Shown here piece after piece: positions 7,769 to 15,848 of a DNA stretch of 27,383 nt. The first letter of the stretch is position 1. Each line of letters starts with the position of its first letter. The DNA is taken from NCBI GenBank assembly GCA_964244955.1, contig CAXTKQ010000042.1:1-27383 (forward strand), in the 5' to 3' direction. The notes beneath the pieces are model-generated. The model was not told the origin of the DNA and ran no database searches. It saw only the letters and a list, made by a program, of their open reading frames with translations. Position numbers and translations under genes: made by a program. Source of the stretch: Mucilaginibacter_A sp964244955 (GTDB lineage: Bacteria > Bacteroidota > Bacteroidia > Sphingobacteriales > Sphingobacteriaceae).

Positions 7769-8947
7769 ATGATTTCTTCACAGCGATATGATCTGCGGGG
7801 CGTTTCGGCTTCCAAAGAAGACGTGCACCAGGCCATCAAATCCATTGACAAGGGTATTTTTCCGAAAGCTTTTTGCAAAATTATCCCTGATATTTTGGGC
7901 CATGACGAAGCATACTGCAACATTATGCACGCCGATGGAGCCGGCACAAAATCATCTTTGGCGTATTTGTATTGGAAAGAAACAGGCGATCTGTCGGTTT
8001 GGAAAGACATTGCACAGGATGCCGTCATCATGAATTTAGACGATCTGTTATGCGTTGGCGCAACCGATGATATTTTACTTTCTTCTACCATCGGCCGGAA
8101 TAAAAACCTGGTTCCGGGCGAAGTAATTGCCGCTATCATCAATGGAACCGAAGAACTGCTGGGGCAATTGCGCGAAGCAGGGATTGGTATTTATTCAACC
8201 GGCGGCGAAACGGCTGATGTTGGCGATTTGGTGCGGACGATTATTGTGGATTCGACCGTTACCTGCCGCATGAAAAAAGCAGATGTCATCTCCAACGGAA
8301 ATATTCAAGCAGGCGATGTAATTGTTGGTTTGGCTTCTGACGGACAAGCTTCTTACGAAAATTCGTATAACGGCGGAATGGGTTCAAACGGCCTGACTTC
8401 TGCCCGCCACGATGTGTTTAATAAATCGTTAGCCGAAAAATATCCCGAAAGTTTTGATCCTTTGGTTCCCGAAGCTTTGGTTTTTTCCGGCTCCAAAAAC
8501 CTGACTGATTTAGTTGATCTTGGCAACGGCAAAACTATAACAGCCGGAAAATTAGTGCTTTCCCCAACCCGGACTTATGCGCCGGTTATCAAAGAAATTT
8601 TAGAACAACATCGTCCACAAATTCACGGTATGGTGCATTGCAGCGGCGGTGCGCAAACCAAAGTTTTGCATTTTGTAAATCAGGTTCATGTGATCAAAGA
8701 CAACCTTTTCCCGGTGCCGCCTTTGTTTAAATTAATTCAGCAAGAATCCGGCACCAACTGGCAGGAAATGTACAAAGTGTTTAACATGGGCCATCGAATG
8801 GAAATTTACGTGCCGGAAGCTTTGGCTGAATCTGTTATTGCTATTTCTAAAAGCTTTAATATTGAAGCTAAAATTGTTGGCCGCGTGGAAGCGGCATCTG
8901 CAAAAAAACTAACGATACGATCTGAGTTTGGGGAATTTGTGTATTGA
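7769..8947 (+). CDS. purM: Phosphoribosylformylglycinamidine cyclo-ligase (AIR synthase) PurM, Bacteroidota type
   Basis: PurM closes the imidazole ring in purine synthesis, turning FGAM into AIR with ATP. The 392-residue protein has the features of the long Bacteroidota form: RYDLRGVSASKEDVH at the N-terminus, HADGAGTKSSLAYLYWKETGD near residue 54, NLDDLLCVGATD near 90, the glycine-rich STGGETADVGDLVRT near 144-158, GGMGSNGLTSARHDVF near 203, and HCSGGAQTKVL and FNMGHRMEIYV near the end. The E. coli enzyme is shorter (about 345 residues). The ATG at 7769 gives the conserved start. Its 3' end meets a gene on the other strand 23 bp away; no hairpin is obvious between them. Confidence 0.95.
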   Translation: MISSQRYDLRGVSASKEDVHQAIKSIDKGIFPKAFCKIIPDILGHDEAYCNIMHADGAGTKSSLAYLYWKETGDLSVWKDIAQDAVIMNLDDLLCVGATDDILLSSTIGRNKNLVPGEVIAAIINGTEELLGQLREAGIGIYSTGGETADVGDLVRTIIVDSTVTCRMKKADVISNGNIQAGDVIVGLASDGQASYENSYNGGMGSNGLTSARHDVFNKSLAEKYPESFDPLVPEALVFSGSKNLTDLVDLGNGKTITAGKLVLSPTRTYAPVIKEILEQHRPQIHGMVHCSGGAQTKVLHFVNQVHVIKDNLFPVPPLFKLIQQESGTNWQEMYKVFNMGHRMEIYVPEALAESVIAISKSFNIEAKIVGRVEAASAKKLTIRSEFGEFVY

Positions 8948-8970
8948 AAATACTATGTTGACAATCTTTA

Positions 8971-9807
8971 TCAAATAAAACGTTGATCATCAACCGGAAA
9001 GCGTATGCCAAGGAGCTTAAAAACCCGCGCAAGGATTTTAGGCGGAAGCACTTGTTCCCCAAAAAGGAATGGATATAATCCATCTGCGCTTCCTAACATT
9101 GTAGCTAAATCAGAAGCAGATATATTAAACATTTTCATTCTATGCAAAACAACTTCATAAAGTTGAAGCGTTAGAAATTTCAGCTTATATTTCTCATAAT
9201 TGCCAACTAAAAAGAGCAAAGACAATAACTCAGCAAATTCAGGCGTATCAGGCTGAGCATCAAAAATTTTATTTACTCTAAGCAACGCTTGTTGGTATGC
9301 TGCTTCATTCTCAACACTTTGCCCCTCAAATAAACCATTACTCCAATCAACTTGCGTTGTTTTTTCATGGGTAGCAGGGTGAAAAAAAGGTTCTTTTACT
9401 ACGTCTGTTTCGATTTGAATATCTGCTGCCGATTGTTCAAAGGGTTCAAAAGGCGGGCTTTTCAATATCACATCGGCTACCTTCACGCTCTTTGTTAAAC
9501 TAGGATCCTTTTGTTGCAATTCTTTAAACTCACGTTCAGCTTCTTCCTCTTGTTCCTGCCGAGTTCCTACATTAGTAATGTAGACCGCTTTTGCAAAACA
9601 ATTTATGCGGTATTTGATGCTGTAAAACCCGAGGTCAGGTTGTGCATTTCCGGCACCATGACCTTGAATGGGTTTTCCTTCCTGATTTAAAAACATGTTT
9701 TGTTCCTGACGGTAAGGGTATTCTTTGAGCCATGTCAACAAGGTTATACGAGCTTCCTGGTGTTTATTTATATATTCAGTGATCTTGTTTGTTGCAACTA
9801 AACTCAT
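8971..9807 (-). CDS. HigB-like toxin domain fused to a HigA-like antitoxin domain in one ORF
   Basis: Residues 5-92 resemble the HigB mRNA-interferase family: an N-terminal stretch EYINKHQEARITLLTWLKEY, then YSIKYRINCFAKAVYITNVG followed by TR, which aligns without gaps to the usual pattern YRLVVKINYxxxxVYIxxVG followed by TH. The final His is Arg here. Residues 165-278 resemble HigA antitoxins (COG5499): ENEAAYQQALLRVNKIFDAQ, PDTPEFAELLSLLFLVGNYE, then a helix-turn-helix region LHRMKMFNISASDLATMLGS with GEQVLPPKILARVFKLL. A 70-residue acidic, proline-bearing linker joins them. In the usual higBA operon these are two genes, toxin first, as in the order here. The fusion may neutralise itself or have become a regulator. 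I rely on remembered family patterns; no search was run. The gene is convergent with purM and has its own spacer upstream. Confidence 0.65.
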   Translation of the reverse strand: MSLVATNKITEYINKHQEARITLLTWLKEYPYRQEQNMFLNQEGKPIQGHGAGNAQPDLGFYSIKYRINCFAKAVYITNVGTRQEQEEEAEREFKELQQKDPSLTKSVKVADVILKSPPFEPFEQSAADIQIETDVVKEPFFHPATHEKTTQVDWSNGLFEGQSVENEAAYQQALLRVNKIFDAQPDTPEFAELLSLLFLVGNYEKYKLKFLTLQLYEVVLHRMKMFNISASDLATMLGSADGLYPFLFGEQVLPPKILARVFKLLGIRFPVDDQRFI

Positions 9808-9926
9808 AAAATTTCGTTTTTAAAAATCGTGTGCTTTATTACTCATTCTACAATATAAAATAGTACCAAGCCGATTTATTCCGTAATACGGTTTTTCAAG
9901 ATACATAATTGCAAATCAATAAAATC

Positions 9927-10790
9927 CTATCGCCGATGCCTTCTATGCTTTTTGCTGGAACGGCTGCTACTCTTTTTATGCGTAGTTTTTTTGCTTGAAT
10001 GATGCCGTTTTTCTGCAACATGATGATGCTTCTTTTGCGACCTTTTTTTGGATGGAGTTCCTTCAGAAGAAGTTTTTGCAGGAGCAACCGATGCTTCTTT
10101 TACCAGTGTTTTTTTAGTGGTATCTGCTGCTGCAGTTGTTGCCGGTTTTTCATCTCCTGCCTCTACTGTTTTTACCGTAAAACTATTGTTGCGGATGCCA
10201 TATTCCAAAATGCGTTTTTGGCCGGTCGGTTTGGCATCGGCCCCGCTCCCATCATAAACCGGAAACTGGCGCATCAATGTTCCTTCTTTGATGTAAAACT
10301 GGTCTTCGCCGCGGTAACCTTTTTTTTGTGAAGAGGTCAACCTGGGAAAATCCAGTTTTTGCGCCCGGTTGTCTTTGTACTCAAAAGCGTCAATTTGCGT
10401 GTGTTGGGTTGAATCTTTGGCTTTGGTCTGGATCAGGATTTCAGGGTTGCCGTCCATATCCATATCGGTATTGTAAACATCGGTGATCGCGCCGTCCAAA
10501 TCACCGGTTGTTGTGGTGTACTTTGCACCAGTCGAATCTGATTCCAAAATCAAATAAGCACCGGTTTTGTTGGATCCCCGGCCCCAGCTAAAAACATCAA
10601 AAATATTATCCGGCGAAACTTCAATGGTTTTATGAAAACGGAAAGGCTGCATCAAAGCTGGTTTTGCCGTTGTAACTATTTTTTGCACAACCGGCTGCTG
10701 GTTTGATGAATTACAACCGGCCAAAATTGCAGTTGCAACAACCGCAATTAGTTGGCAAACAATGCTTCTTTTATCACCTAAAAAATCCAT
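9927..10790 (-). CDS. Lipoprotein with a His/Lys/Arg/Ser-rich C-terminal tail
   Basis: A 287-residue protein with a type II signal peptide: hydrophobic LIAVVATAILAGC with lipobox LAGC and Cys26 as the likely lipidated residue, followed by NSSNQQP, so it should be anchored to a membrane facing the periplasm or outside. The middle (about 55-210) has no family that I recognise; it contains DMDMDGNPEILIQTK, reminiscent of FG-GAP-like calcium loops. The last 40 residues are almost only K, R, H and S, which could bind nucleic acid, acidic polysaccharide or metal. Codons 3-10 (FLGDKRSI) are an exact copy of the dispersed repeat (TAGGTGATAAAAGAAGCATT), so the start of the signal peptide comes from repeat sequence. 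It begins 5 nt after the GH20 gene, implying one operon. Confidence 0.75.
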   Translation of the reverse strand: MDFLGDKRSIVCQLIAVVATAILAGCNSSNQQPVVQKIVTTAKPALMQPFRFHKTIEVSPDNIFDVFSWGRGSNKTGAYLILESDSTGAKYTTTTGDLDGAITDVYNTDMDMDGNPEILIQTKAKDSTQHTQIDAFEYKDNRAQKLDFPRLTSSQKKGYRGEDQFYIKEGTLMRQFPVYDGSGADAKPTGQKRILEYGIRNNSFTVKTVEAGDEKPATTAAADTTKKTLVKEASVAPAKTSSEGTPSKKRSQKKHHHVAEKRHHSSKKTTHKKSSSRSSKKHRRHRR

Positions 10791-10795
10791 AGCTA

Positions 10796-13093
10796 TCAGT
10801 TAAATAAAATGTCGGGCGGCAATTCTGTTTGTGGTTTTCCGGCTAAATTTAAATAAACTCTTAGCGTAGTTGCCTCACCAGCATCAAAATATTTGATCTT
10901 AATTTTATGGAAACCTTTTTGCAGCGGCACCTGGCTGTTTTTTTGCGACAAAGCATGTTTGCCGTCGTTGTCAACCACCAGTTCGTCGTCCAAAAACAAT
11001 TGCGAACCATCATCAGAGCTCAACCCCAAATTGTAATTTCCATCCTGGTCAATGCGGATATTGCCCTGGTAAATCGCCCCAAAATAGCCGTTGTTTTTTC
11101 TAAGGCTTCCAACGTTAATCGTTTTCGTTGTCCCGGTATCAACCACCGTCGCGCTGTCCAATTGTGCCGAAGTATTGAAATTCCCGCTTACAATTTTATA
11201 TTTTAAACCTTCAGCAAGCGGCTGGATGTTTTGCGCCAAAAAGGGCTGCCTGTTGTAAACCGATACTTTGTTTACCATGCTTTTTTTACCATTCGGCGTA
11301 ACTTGCAGCGTTTGCAAATTGAGCGTTTGGTTGTTTTCTATGTTGATGTTGATTGGGTCTTTGTAAAGCAAACTTTTTTGTGCCGGTGAATTGCTGCTGA
11401 CAGAATAATAAATTTTAGCATTGGTAACCGATGGTTTCAATTGATAATTCAGCGTTTGGCCGATCATAAAAGTATCACGGATGCCAAAAGGTTCCGGCAC
11501 CCGGAAGTTGATGCTGTCGGCATCCAAACGGTACAAATGCCGCGGCAATCGTACTTCTGCAAAATCCCGGAAGTTTTTATTGGCCAAAGACGTCCATGCA
11601 ATTTCAGACAAAGCCAGCAACCTTGGCAGCAACATATATTCTGCCTGCGCAGTTGTGCTAATGTATTCGGTCCATAAAGTTGCCTGCACGCCAATGATAA
11701 AAGCTTGCTGATCAGCAGTTAAAGCAGCAGGAACAGGATTATAAAGATAAGTTTGCTGCAAAGGCGCGTAACCATTGTTAGACAGCGGTTCCTGGGTTGA
11801 TTTGGATTGTGCCTTATCAAAATACAAACCCGCTTTTTGCGAAGCCATAATTACATCATGGTTTTGCCTGGCTGCCGCAATTCCGCCGGTTTCGCCGCGC
11901 CAACTCATCACGGTTGCGTTTGGCGCCAGTCCGCCTTGTAAAATTTCGTCCCAGCCGATGATGCTTCTTCCGTTTTCATTCAGAAATTTTTCAATCCTCC
12001 CGATAAAATAACTTTGCAAACCGTGTTCGTTTTTCAGCTTCAGCCTTTTGATCAAACGCTGGCAAAACGGAGAATTGTGCCATACACTTTTCGGGACTTC
12101 ATCGCCGCCGATATGGATATATTTCCCCGGAAACAATTGCATCACTTCCGTTAAAACGTTTTGCAGAAAGCTAAACGTAGAATCAGAAGGGCAATAAACG
12201 CCGTGAAAAACATGCCAGGTTTCGGCCACTTTATAAGTTTTGTTTGGCGTGCAGCCCAACTCCGGGTAAGCCGCAATCGCAGCCGTAGAATGGCCGGGCA
12301 TTTCAATTTCCGGGATGATAGTGATAAAACGGTCGGCCGCGTATTTTACAATTTCTTTGATTTCTTCCTGTGTGTAAAAGCCGCCGTAAGGCGTGTTGTC
12401 AAATTGCTGCTGGCCGCGGTAACGGTAATTTCCAATCAAAGTTTGTGCGCGCTGGCTTCCAACTTCCGTCAGTTTCGGGTATTTTTTAATCTCGATCCGC
12501 CAGCCCTGGTCGTCTGTTAAATGCCAATGGAAAGTGTTGATTTTGTACATCGCCAGCAAATCCAAATATTGCCTGATAAAAGAAGCAGGAAAAAAATGCC
12601 GCGAAACATCCAAGTGCATCCCACGGTATTTAAACCGCGGATGGTCTTCAATTTCCGCACAATTGATGCTGTTTTTATCGGTTGTTTTTGTATCTGCCAG
12701 CAACTGGATCAATGATTGCACACCATAAAACAAACCGGCGCCTTTCCCAACAACCGTAATTTTTGCCGGCGTAACGCTTAAACGATAACCTTCTTCCGGC
12801 AAGTTTTCGGCACCAATTGAAGTTAATTCGATGATGGAAGTTGCCGTATCAGTTTTGGTTTGAAGATTTGAAGGATTAAATTGCTTGAGAAAAGAAGACA
12901 GGAACGCAACGGAACGGTCGTCTTTTAACTCCGATTTCACGATGCTTCTTTTATGCACATAAAATTTGCCCGGGTTTGGTTTGATGGAAAACGGTGCCGG
13001 GATGATGCCGAAATTTGGATCGGTTTGTTGAGAAAAACCCGGTGCGGCGGCAAAAATCAGAACAATAAAACTGCAGAAATATTTAAAAACCAT
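10796..13093 (-). CDS. Beta-N-acetylhexosaminidase, glycoside hydrolase family 20, with C-terminal PA14-like domain
   Basis: A secreted exo-enzyme that removes N-acetylglucosamine or N-acetylgalactosamine from chitin fragments or glycans. Residues 1-21 are a signal peptide (FIVLIFAAAPGFSQ). A GH20 N-terminal domain (about 30-150) precedes the catalytic barrel (about 152-510) with RGMHLDVSRHFFP, FHWHLTDDQGWRIEI, IPEIEMPGHSTAA and the catalytic pair in HIGGDEVPKSVW (Asp331-Glu332), used in substrate-assisted catalysis. Residues about 620-755 look like a PA14 carbohydrate-binding fold (GYFGAIYQGNIRIDQDGNY, SSDDGSQLFLDDELVV). The length of 765 is normal for Bacteroidota members. Residues 48-51 (KRSI) are encoded by a dispersed word at 12941-12953. 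The lipoprotein gene follows at 5 nt. Confidence 0.94.
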   Translation of the reverse strand: MVFKYFCSFIVLIFAAAPGFSQQTDPNFGIIPAPFSIKPNPGKFYVHKRSIVKSELKDDRSVAFLSSFLKQFNPSNLQTKTDTATSIIELTSIGAENLPEEGYRLSVTPAKITVVGKGAGLFYGVQSLIQLLADTKTTDKNSINCAEIEDHPRFKYRGMHLDVSRHFFPASFIRQYLDLLAMYKINTFHWHLTDDQGWRIEIKKYPKLTEVGSQRAQTLIGNYRYRGQQQFDNTPYGGFYTQEEIKEIVKYAADRFITIIPEIEMPGHSTAAIAAYPELGCTPNKTYKVAETWHVFHGVYCPSDSTFSFLQNVLTEVMQLFPGKYIHIGGDEVPKSVWHNSPFCQRLIKRLKLKNEHGLQSYFIGRIEKFLNENGRSIIGWDEILQGGLAPNATVMSWRGETGGIAAARQNHDVIMASQKAGLYFDKAQSKSTQEPLSNNGYAPLQQTYLYNPVPAALTADQQAFIIGVQATLWTEYISTTAQAEYMLLPRLLALSEIAWTSLANKNFRDFAEVRLPRHLYRLDADSINFRVPEPFGIRDTFMIGQTLNYQLKPSVTNAKIYYSVSSNSPAQKSLLYKDPININIENNQTLNLQTLQVTPNGKKSMVNKVSVYNRQPFLAQNIQPLAEGLKYKIVSGNFNTSAQLDSATVVDTGTTKTINVGSLRKNNGYFGAIYQGNIRIDQDGNYNLGLSSDDGSQLFLDDELVVDNDGKHALSQKNSQVPLQKGFHKIKIKYFDAGEATTLRVYLNLAGKPQTELPPDILFN

Positions 13094-13156
13094 GGAATAA
13101 ACAAAACTATAAAAAATACTGGCCGAACAAAGCGTACGGCTTTAAGGGTGAGATTG

Positions 13157-13756
13157 TTACCTGAATATGACACCTACTTTTTTTCCTGAAATATTCTGGA
13201 GCAACGGTTTAAAGATGAGGCTTGCGTTTTGCTTTGTTTTTTGCAGCAACTGCATGTCCGAAGCATTTTTGAGCAAACGCTGCTCGGCAATTTTGTAGAT
13301 GCCTTCTACCATATCTTTGGTATCGGTTGGAAACCAGGTTCCGGAAACATCATAAACCTGCGATTTCTGGTGGTCTAACTTGACGTAACAAATTTGTGGC
13401 TGCGGCAAAAACACGGTAACAGAATCTTCCCCTGCCGCAACAATGTCTTTTTTCTGGACTTTAGTGAGGTCAATGCAGCCGGTAACTTCGCCAACGGCAA
13501 CAAACAAAATGCGTTTATCCGGCAAAATGGTGCGCACTTCCTTTTGCTCGATCACATCTTTCATCGAATATTTTACCAGTTCCAATTTTCCCATCGAAGT
13601 GATTTTCTGCACCATCACATCTTCTTTCATTTCCTTGCGGGAAGCAAAAAGTTTGTCTTTGAAATAGAAATAGCCGAAAGCCAGCACGCCCAGCACCATA
13701 ATCCAACCGACTAAAGTTTTGATGATGGTGTTAGTTGCTGTGTTTGTATTTGCCAT
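13157..13756 (-). CDS. DUF4230 family membrane-anchored protein
   Basis: A 199-residue protein with one N-terminal membrane segment (about 13-31, TLVGWIMVLGVLAFGYFYF) and a soluble domain outside. The stretch MGKLELVKYSMKDVIEQKEV and the following RILFVAVGEVTGCIDLTKV resemble DUF4230, a family of unknown function common in Bacteroidota and Firmicutes. No catalytic motif is visible. It is 155 nt downstream of trxB on the same strand and 63 nt upstream of the GH20 gene; co-transcription is possible but not shown. The ATG at 13756 gives a plausible short cytoplasmic head before the membrane segment. Confidence 0.75.
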   Translation of the reverse strand: MANTNTATNTIIKTLVGWIMVLGVLAFGYFYFKDKLFASRKEMKEDVMVQKITSMGKLELVKYSMKDVIEQKEVRTILPDKRILFVAVGEVTGCIDLTKVQKKDIVAAGEDSVTVFLPQPQICYVKLDHQKSQVYDVSGTWFPTDTKDMVEGIYKIAEQRLLKNASDMQLLQKTKQNASLIFKPLLQNISGKKVGVIFR

Positions 13757-13772
13757 AATGAATTTTAGGTGG

Positions 13773-13785
13773 TAAAAGAAGCATC
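13773..13785 (+). repeat. Dispersed word TAAAAGAAGCATC upstream of the DUF4230 gene
   Basis: An exact core copy with the left flank TTTTAGGTGG, lying just upstream of the DUF4230 start codon on the opposite strand. Confidence 0.8.
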
Positions 13786-13840
13786 AGGTTTATCAGCAAA
13801 AACCTGTTTTGAAGTGTTGTATTAGAAGGACACACCTTCG

Positions 13841-13911
13841 ACTACCTTTCTACCCTTTACCTTTCACCTTTCTACCCTTCGCCTCAAACCTGATACCTCA
13901 AACCCCTCGCC
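13841..13911. repeat. Degenerate short-period CCTTT/CCTCAAA tandem repeat after trxB
   Basis: About 70 bp of slipped short repeats: ACCTTTCTACCCTTTACCTT-like units, then CCTCAAACCTGATACCTCAA. It runs up to the trxB stop codon. Such low-complexity spacers are frequent in Bacteroidota. Confidence 0.7.
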
Positions 13912-14868
13912 CTACACTTCAACAACGCTTTCTTTGGCAGCCAGATAACGCTCGGCTTCCAGCGCGGCCATACAACCTGTTCCTGCGGCGGTTATGGCCT
14001 GGCGAAAAACCTTGTCCTGCGCATCGCCGCAGGCAAAAACACCTTCAATATTGGTTTGGGTAGAACCGGGTTTAGTGATGATGTAACCGGTTTCGTCCAG
14101 ATCAATCCAGCCTTTAAAAATATCCGTGTTTGGGTGATGGCCGATGGCCACAAAAAAGCCGGTAACGTCCAGCAAACGTTCTTCCTGCGTGTCGGTGTTT
14201 TTGATGCGGACACCGTTTACCGTTTGTCCGTTGCCTACAATTTCCTGCGTTTCCGAGCTGTAAATTACTTCGATGTTTGGCGTGTTTAAAACCCGGCTCA
14301 CCATTGCTTTGGAGGCACGAAATTCTGGTTTACGCACAATCATATAAACTTTTCGGCACAATTTTGCCAGGTAAGTTGCTTCTTCGGCGGCCGTATCCCC
14401 GGCCCCAACAATCGCCACATCCTGGCCTTTAAAGAAAAAGCCATCGCAAACGGCGCAGGCAGAAACGCCAAAGCCATTATACTTTTGCTCGGATTCCAAG
14501 CCCAGCCACTTGGCAGAAGCACCGGTGGAAATGATTACCGTATCGGCCAAAATCGTTTTTACTTCATCCACCACCACTTTGTGCGGAGAACTTGAAAAAT
14601 CAACCGAACTAACGTAACCAAAACGGATATCCCTGCCAAAACGCTCGGCCTGTTTTTGAAAATGCTCCATCATTTCCGGCCCTTGCACGCCATCCGGATA
14701 ACCCGGAAAGTTCTCCACTTCGGTGGTTTGCGTTAGCTGTCCGCCGGCAAGCATCCCGGTGTATAAAACAGGCTTCAGATCGGCGCGGGCGGCATAAATT
14801 GCAGCCGTATAACCGGCAGGGCCAGAACCAATAATAAGGCATTGCACGTGTTCGGTAGATTGCGTCAT
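13912..14868 (-). CDS. trxB: Thioredoxin reductase (NADPH)
   Basis: A cytoplasmic FAD enzyme that passes electrons from NADPH to thioredoxin. The FAD-binding motif GSGPAGY is at residues 14-20, GGQLTQTTEVENFPGYPDG at 42-60, the redox-active CAVCDG at 138-143 (Cys138 and Cys141), the NADPH-binding VGAGDTA near 154-160, and the C-terminal FAD contact GVFACGDAQD followed by RQAITAAGTGCMAA. The length of 318 is standard. It is flanked by short repeats on both sides and looks like its own transcription unit. No thioredoxin gene is next to it, although a TlpA-like protein is encoded 1 kb away on the other strand. Confidence 0.97.
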   Translation of the reverse strand: MTQSTEHVQCLIIGSGPAGYTAAIYAARADLKPVLYTGMLAGGQLTQTTEVENFPGYPDGVQGPEMMEHFQKQAERFGRDIRFGYVSSVDFSSSPHKVVVDEVKTILADTVIISTGASAKWLGLESEQKYNGFGVSACAVCDGFFFKGQDVAIVGAGDTAAEEATYLAKLCRKVYMIVRKPEFRASKAMVSRVLNTPNIEVIYSSETQEIVGNGQTVNGVRIKNTDTQEERLLDVTGFFVAIGHHPNTDIFKGWIDLDETGYIITKPGSTQTNIEGVFACGDAQDKVFRQAITAAGTGCMAALEAERYLAAKESVVEV

Positions 14869-14945
14869 GTTGTGTTTTTAAGTTTGTGCAAAAATACGTT
14901 TTTGGCGGGATAATTGGTTCAGGGCAAATGTCAGCCCGAAACAAT

Positions 14946-15006
14946 TTTTAGGTGCCAAAAAAAGCATTGGCCGATTTTTGCCCATGCTTCTTTTATGCCT
15001 GTTTTT
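14946..15006. repeat. Close inverted pair of the dispersed word; possible vsr terminator
   Basis: CAAAAAAAGCATT (14956-14968, variant) and CATGCTTCTTTTA (14983-14995, exact core) face each other with a loop of about 10 nt. On the minus strand the folded RNA would pair GCATAAAAGAAGCATGGGC with GCCAATGCTTTTTTTGGC and be followed by an A/T-rich stretch with few T residues. It lies about 100 bp after the vsr stop codon and could end that transcript. The order of the arms is opposite to that of the other pairs in the window. Confidence 0.6.
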
Positions 15007-15102
15007 TTGGTGTTTGGCTTTGGCTTTCCTTTACCTGCCTGTTTGCTAGCAGTAAAATCAATTGCGGGTTTTATGGAGGGAAAAGTGGTTTTTTTAGAAG
15101 TA

Positions 15103-15573
15103 CTAAGGTTTAAATTGATGGATATGATCCCGGATTTGATCAAGGCAGGTTTGCAATTCTTTTTTGACCTGTTTTTCCCAAAACCGCATCACCTTAAAAC
15201 CTAAAGCTTCCAGTTTAATTTTGTTGATCCTGTCGCGCTGCATGTTCCGTTCGATTTTGGCAATCCAGAAACCGCGGTTGGCCTTGATTTTTTCGCGCTT
15301 GTTTTCCCAGTCAAACCCGTGCCAAAACTCGCCATCAACAAAAATTATGAGCTTGTATTTTCTAATTAAAATATCAGGCTTGCCGGGAAGCTGTTTGTTG
15401 TAAAGGCGGTAACGGATGCCCGCGCGCCATAAAGCCTTTCTTAATAAAACCTCCGGCGAAGTGTTTTTAGCTTTGATCTTGGCCATCAAACGGCTTCTTT
15501 CCGTAGTGGTATAAAAGCCGTTTTCCTCATTAAAACGCGGCACTATTATGGTTTCTTCTCCGTACTCAATCAT
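15103..15573 (-). CDS. Very-short-patch-repair (Vsr)-like endonuclease
   Basis: Vsr enzymes nick next to T:G mismatches left by deamination of 5-methylcytosine. The family core is clear: RSRLMAKIKAKNTSPEVLLR at about 27-46, GIRYRLYNKQLPGKPDILI at 52-70 with the likely catalytic Asp67, IIFVDGEFWHGFDW at 76-89, and FWIAKIERNMQRD near 101-113. The zinc-binding cysteines of E. coli Vsr (CFWHGHxC) are replaced (EFWHGFDW), as in other Bacteroidota members I recall. Length 156 is normal. No DNA methyltransferase or restriction gene is in the window, which is unusual for this family. The ATG at 15573 gives an N-terminal extension of about 25 residues; a later start is possible. Confidence 0.85.
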   Translation of the reverse strand: MIEYGEETIIVPRFNEENGFYTTTERSRLMAKIKAKNTSPEVLLRKALWRAGIRYRLYNKQLPGKPDILIRKYKLIIFVDGEFWHGFDWENKREKIKANRGFWIAKIERNMQRDRINKIKLEALGFKVMRFWEKQVKKELQTCLDQIRDHIHQFKP

Positions 15574-15699
15574 GTATCATAGTAAAGAAAACGAATTGGA
15601 TTGGCAGTTTGGTTTATAGAATTGGATTGTTTTTGTTAACAAAATAAGTTAAGAAAGATTTTTTAAAGCGATGATAAACGTTCACCAAATTTAGGCCGA

Positions 15700-15712
15700 T
15701 AAAAGAAGCATT
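15700..15712 (+). repeat. Dispersed word TAAAAGAAGCATT upstream of the TlpA-like gene
   Basis: An exact copy with left flank TTTAGGCCGA, placed 4 nt before the -33 element of the putative promoter. Confidence 0.8.
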
Positions 15713-15716
15713 TGCT

Positions 15717-15748
15717 ATTGACAAGTAATAAAGTTAAATGTATATTTA
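15717..15748 (+). promoter_or_regulatory. Putative promoter of the TlpA-like gene
   Basis: ATTG and TATATTTA are separated by 20 nt, close to the Bacteroidota form TTTG-N19/20-TAnnTTTG. The start codon is 100 nt downstream. Confidence 0.4.
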
Positions 15749-15848
15749 CTAAAAAATTAGTTATGAAAAAGGCAGTACCTACCTAACAAAATTTTAAAAT
15801 AGCCTCTAACAGAACAATATTTCTAATTTAAACATTAAAAAACACACC

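Noticed and set aside
14931..15143. Minus-strand 70-codon frame overlapping the end of vsr
   Set aside because: It is rich in Lys, Thr and Ser, overlaps vsr and ends in repeat sequence; no start signal or family is visible.
15763..15786. Seven-codon mini-ORF (MKKAVPT) before the TlpA-like gene
   Set aside because: No ribosome-binding site or coupling to the next gene; too short to support.
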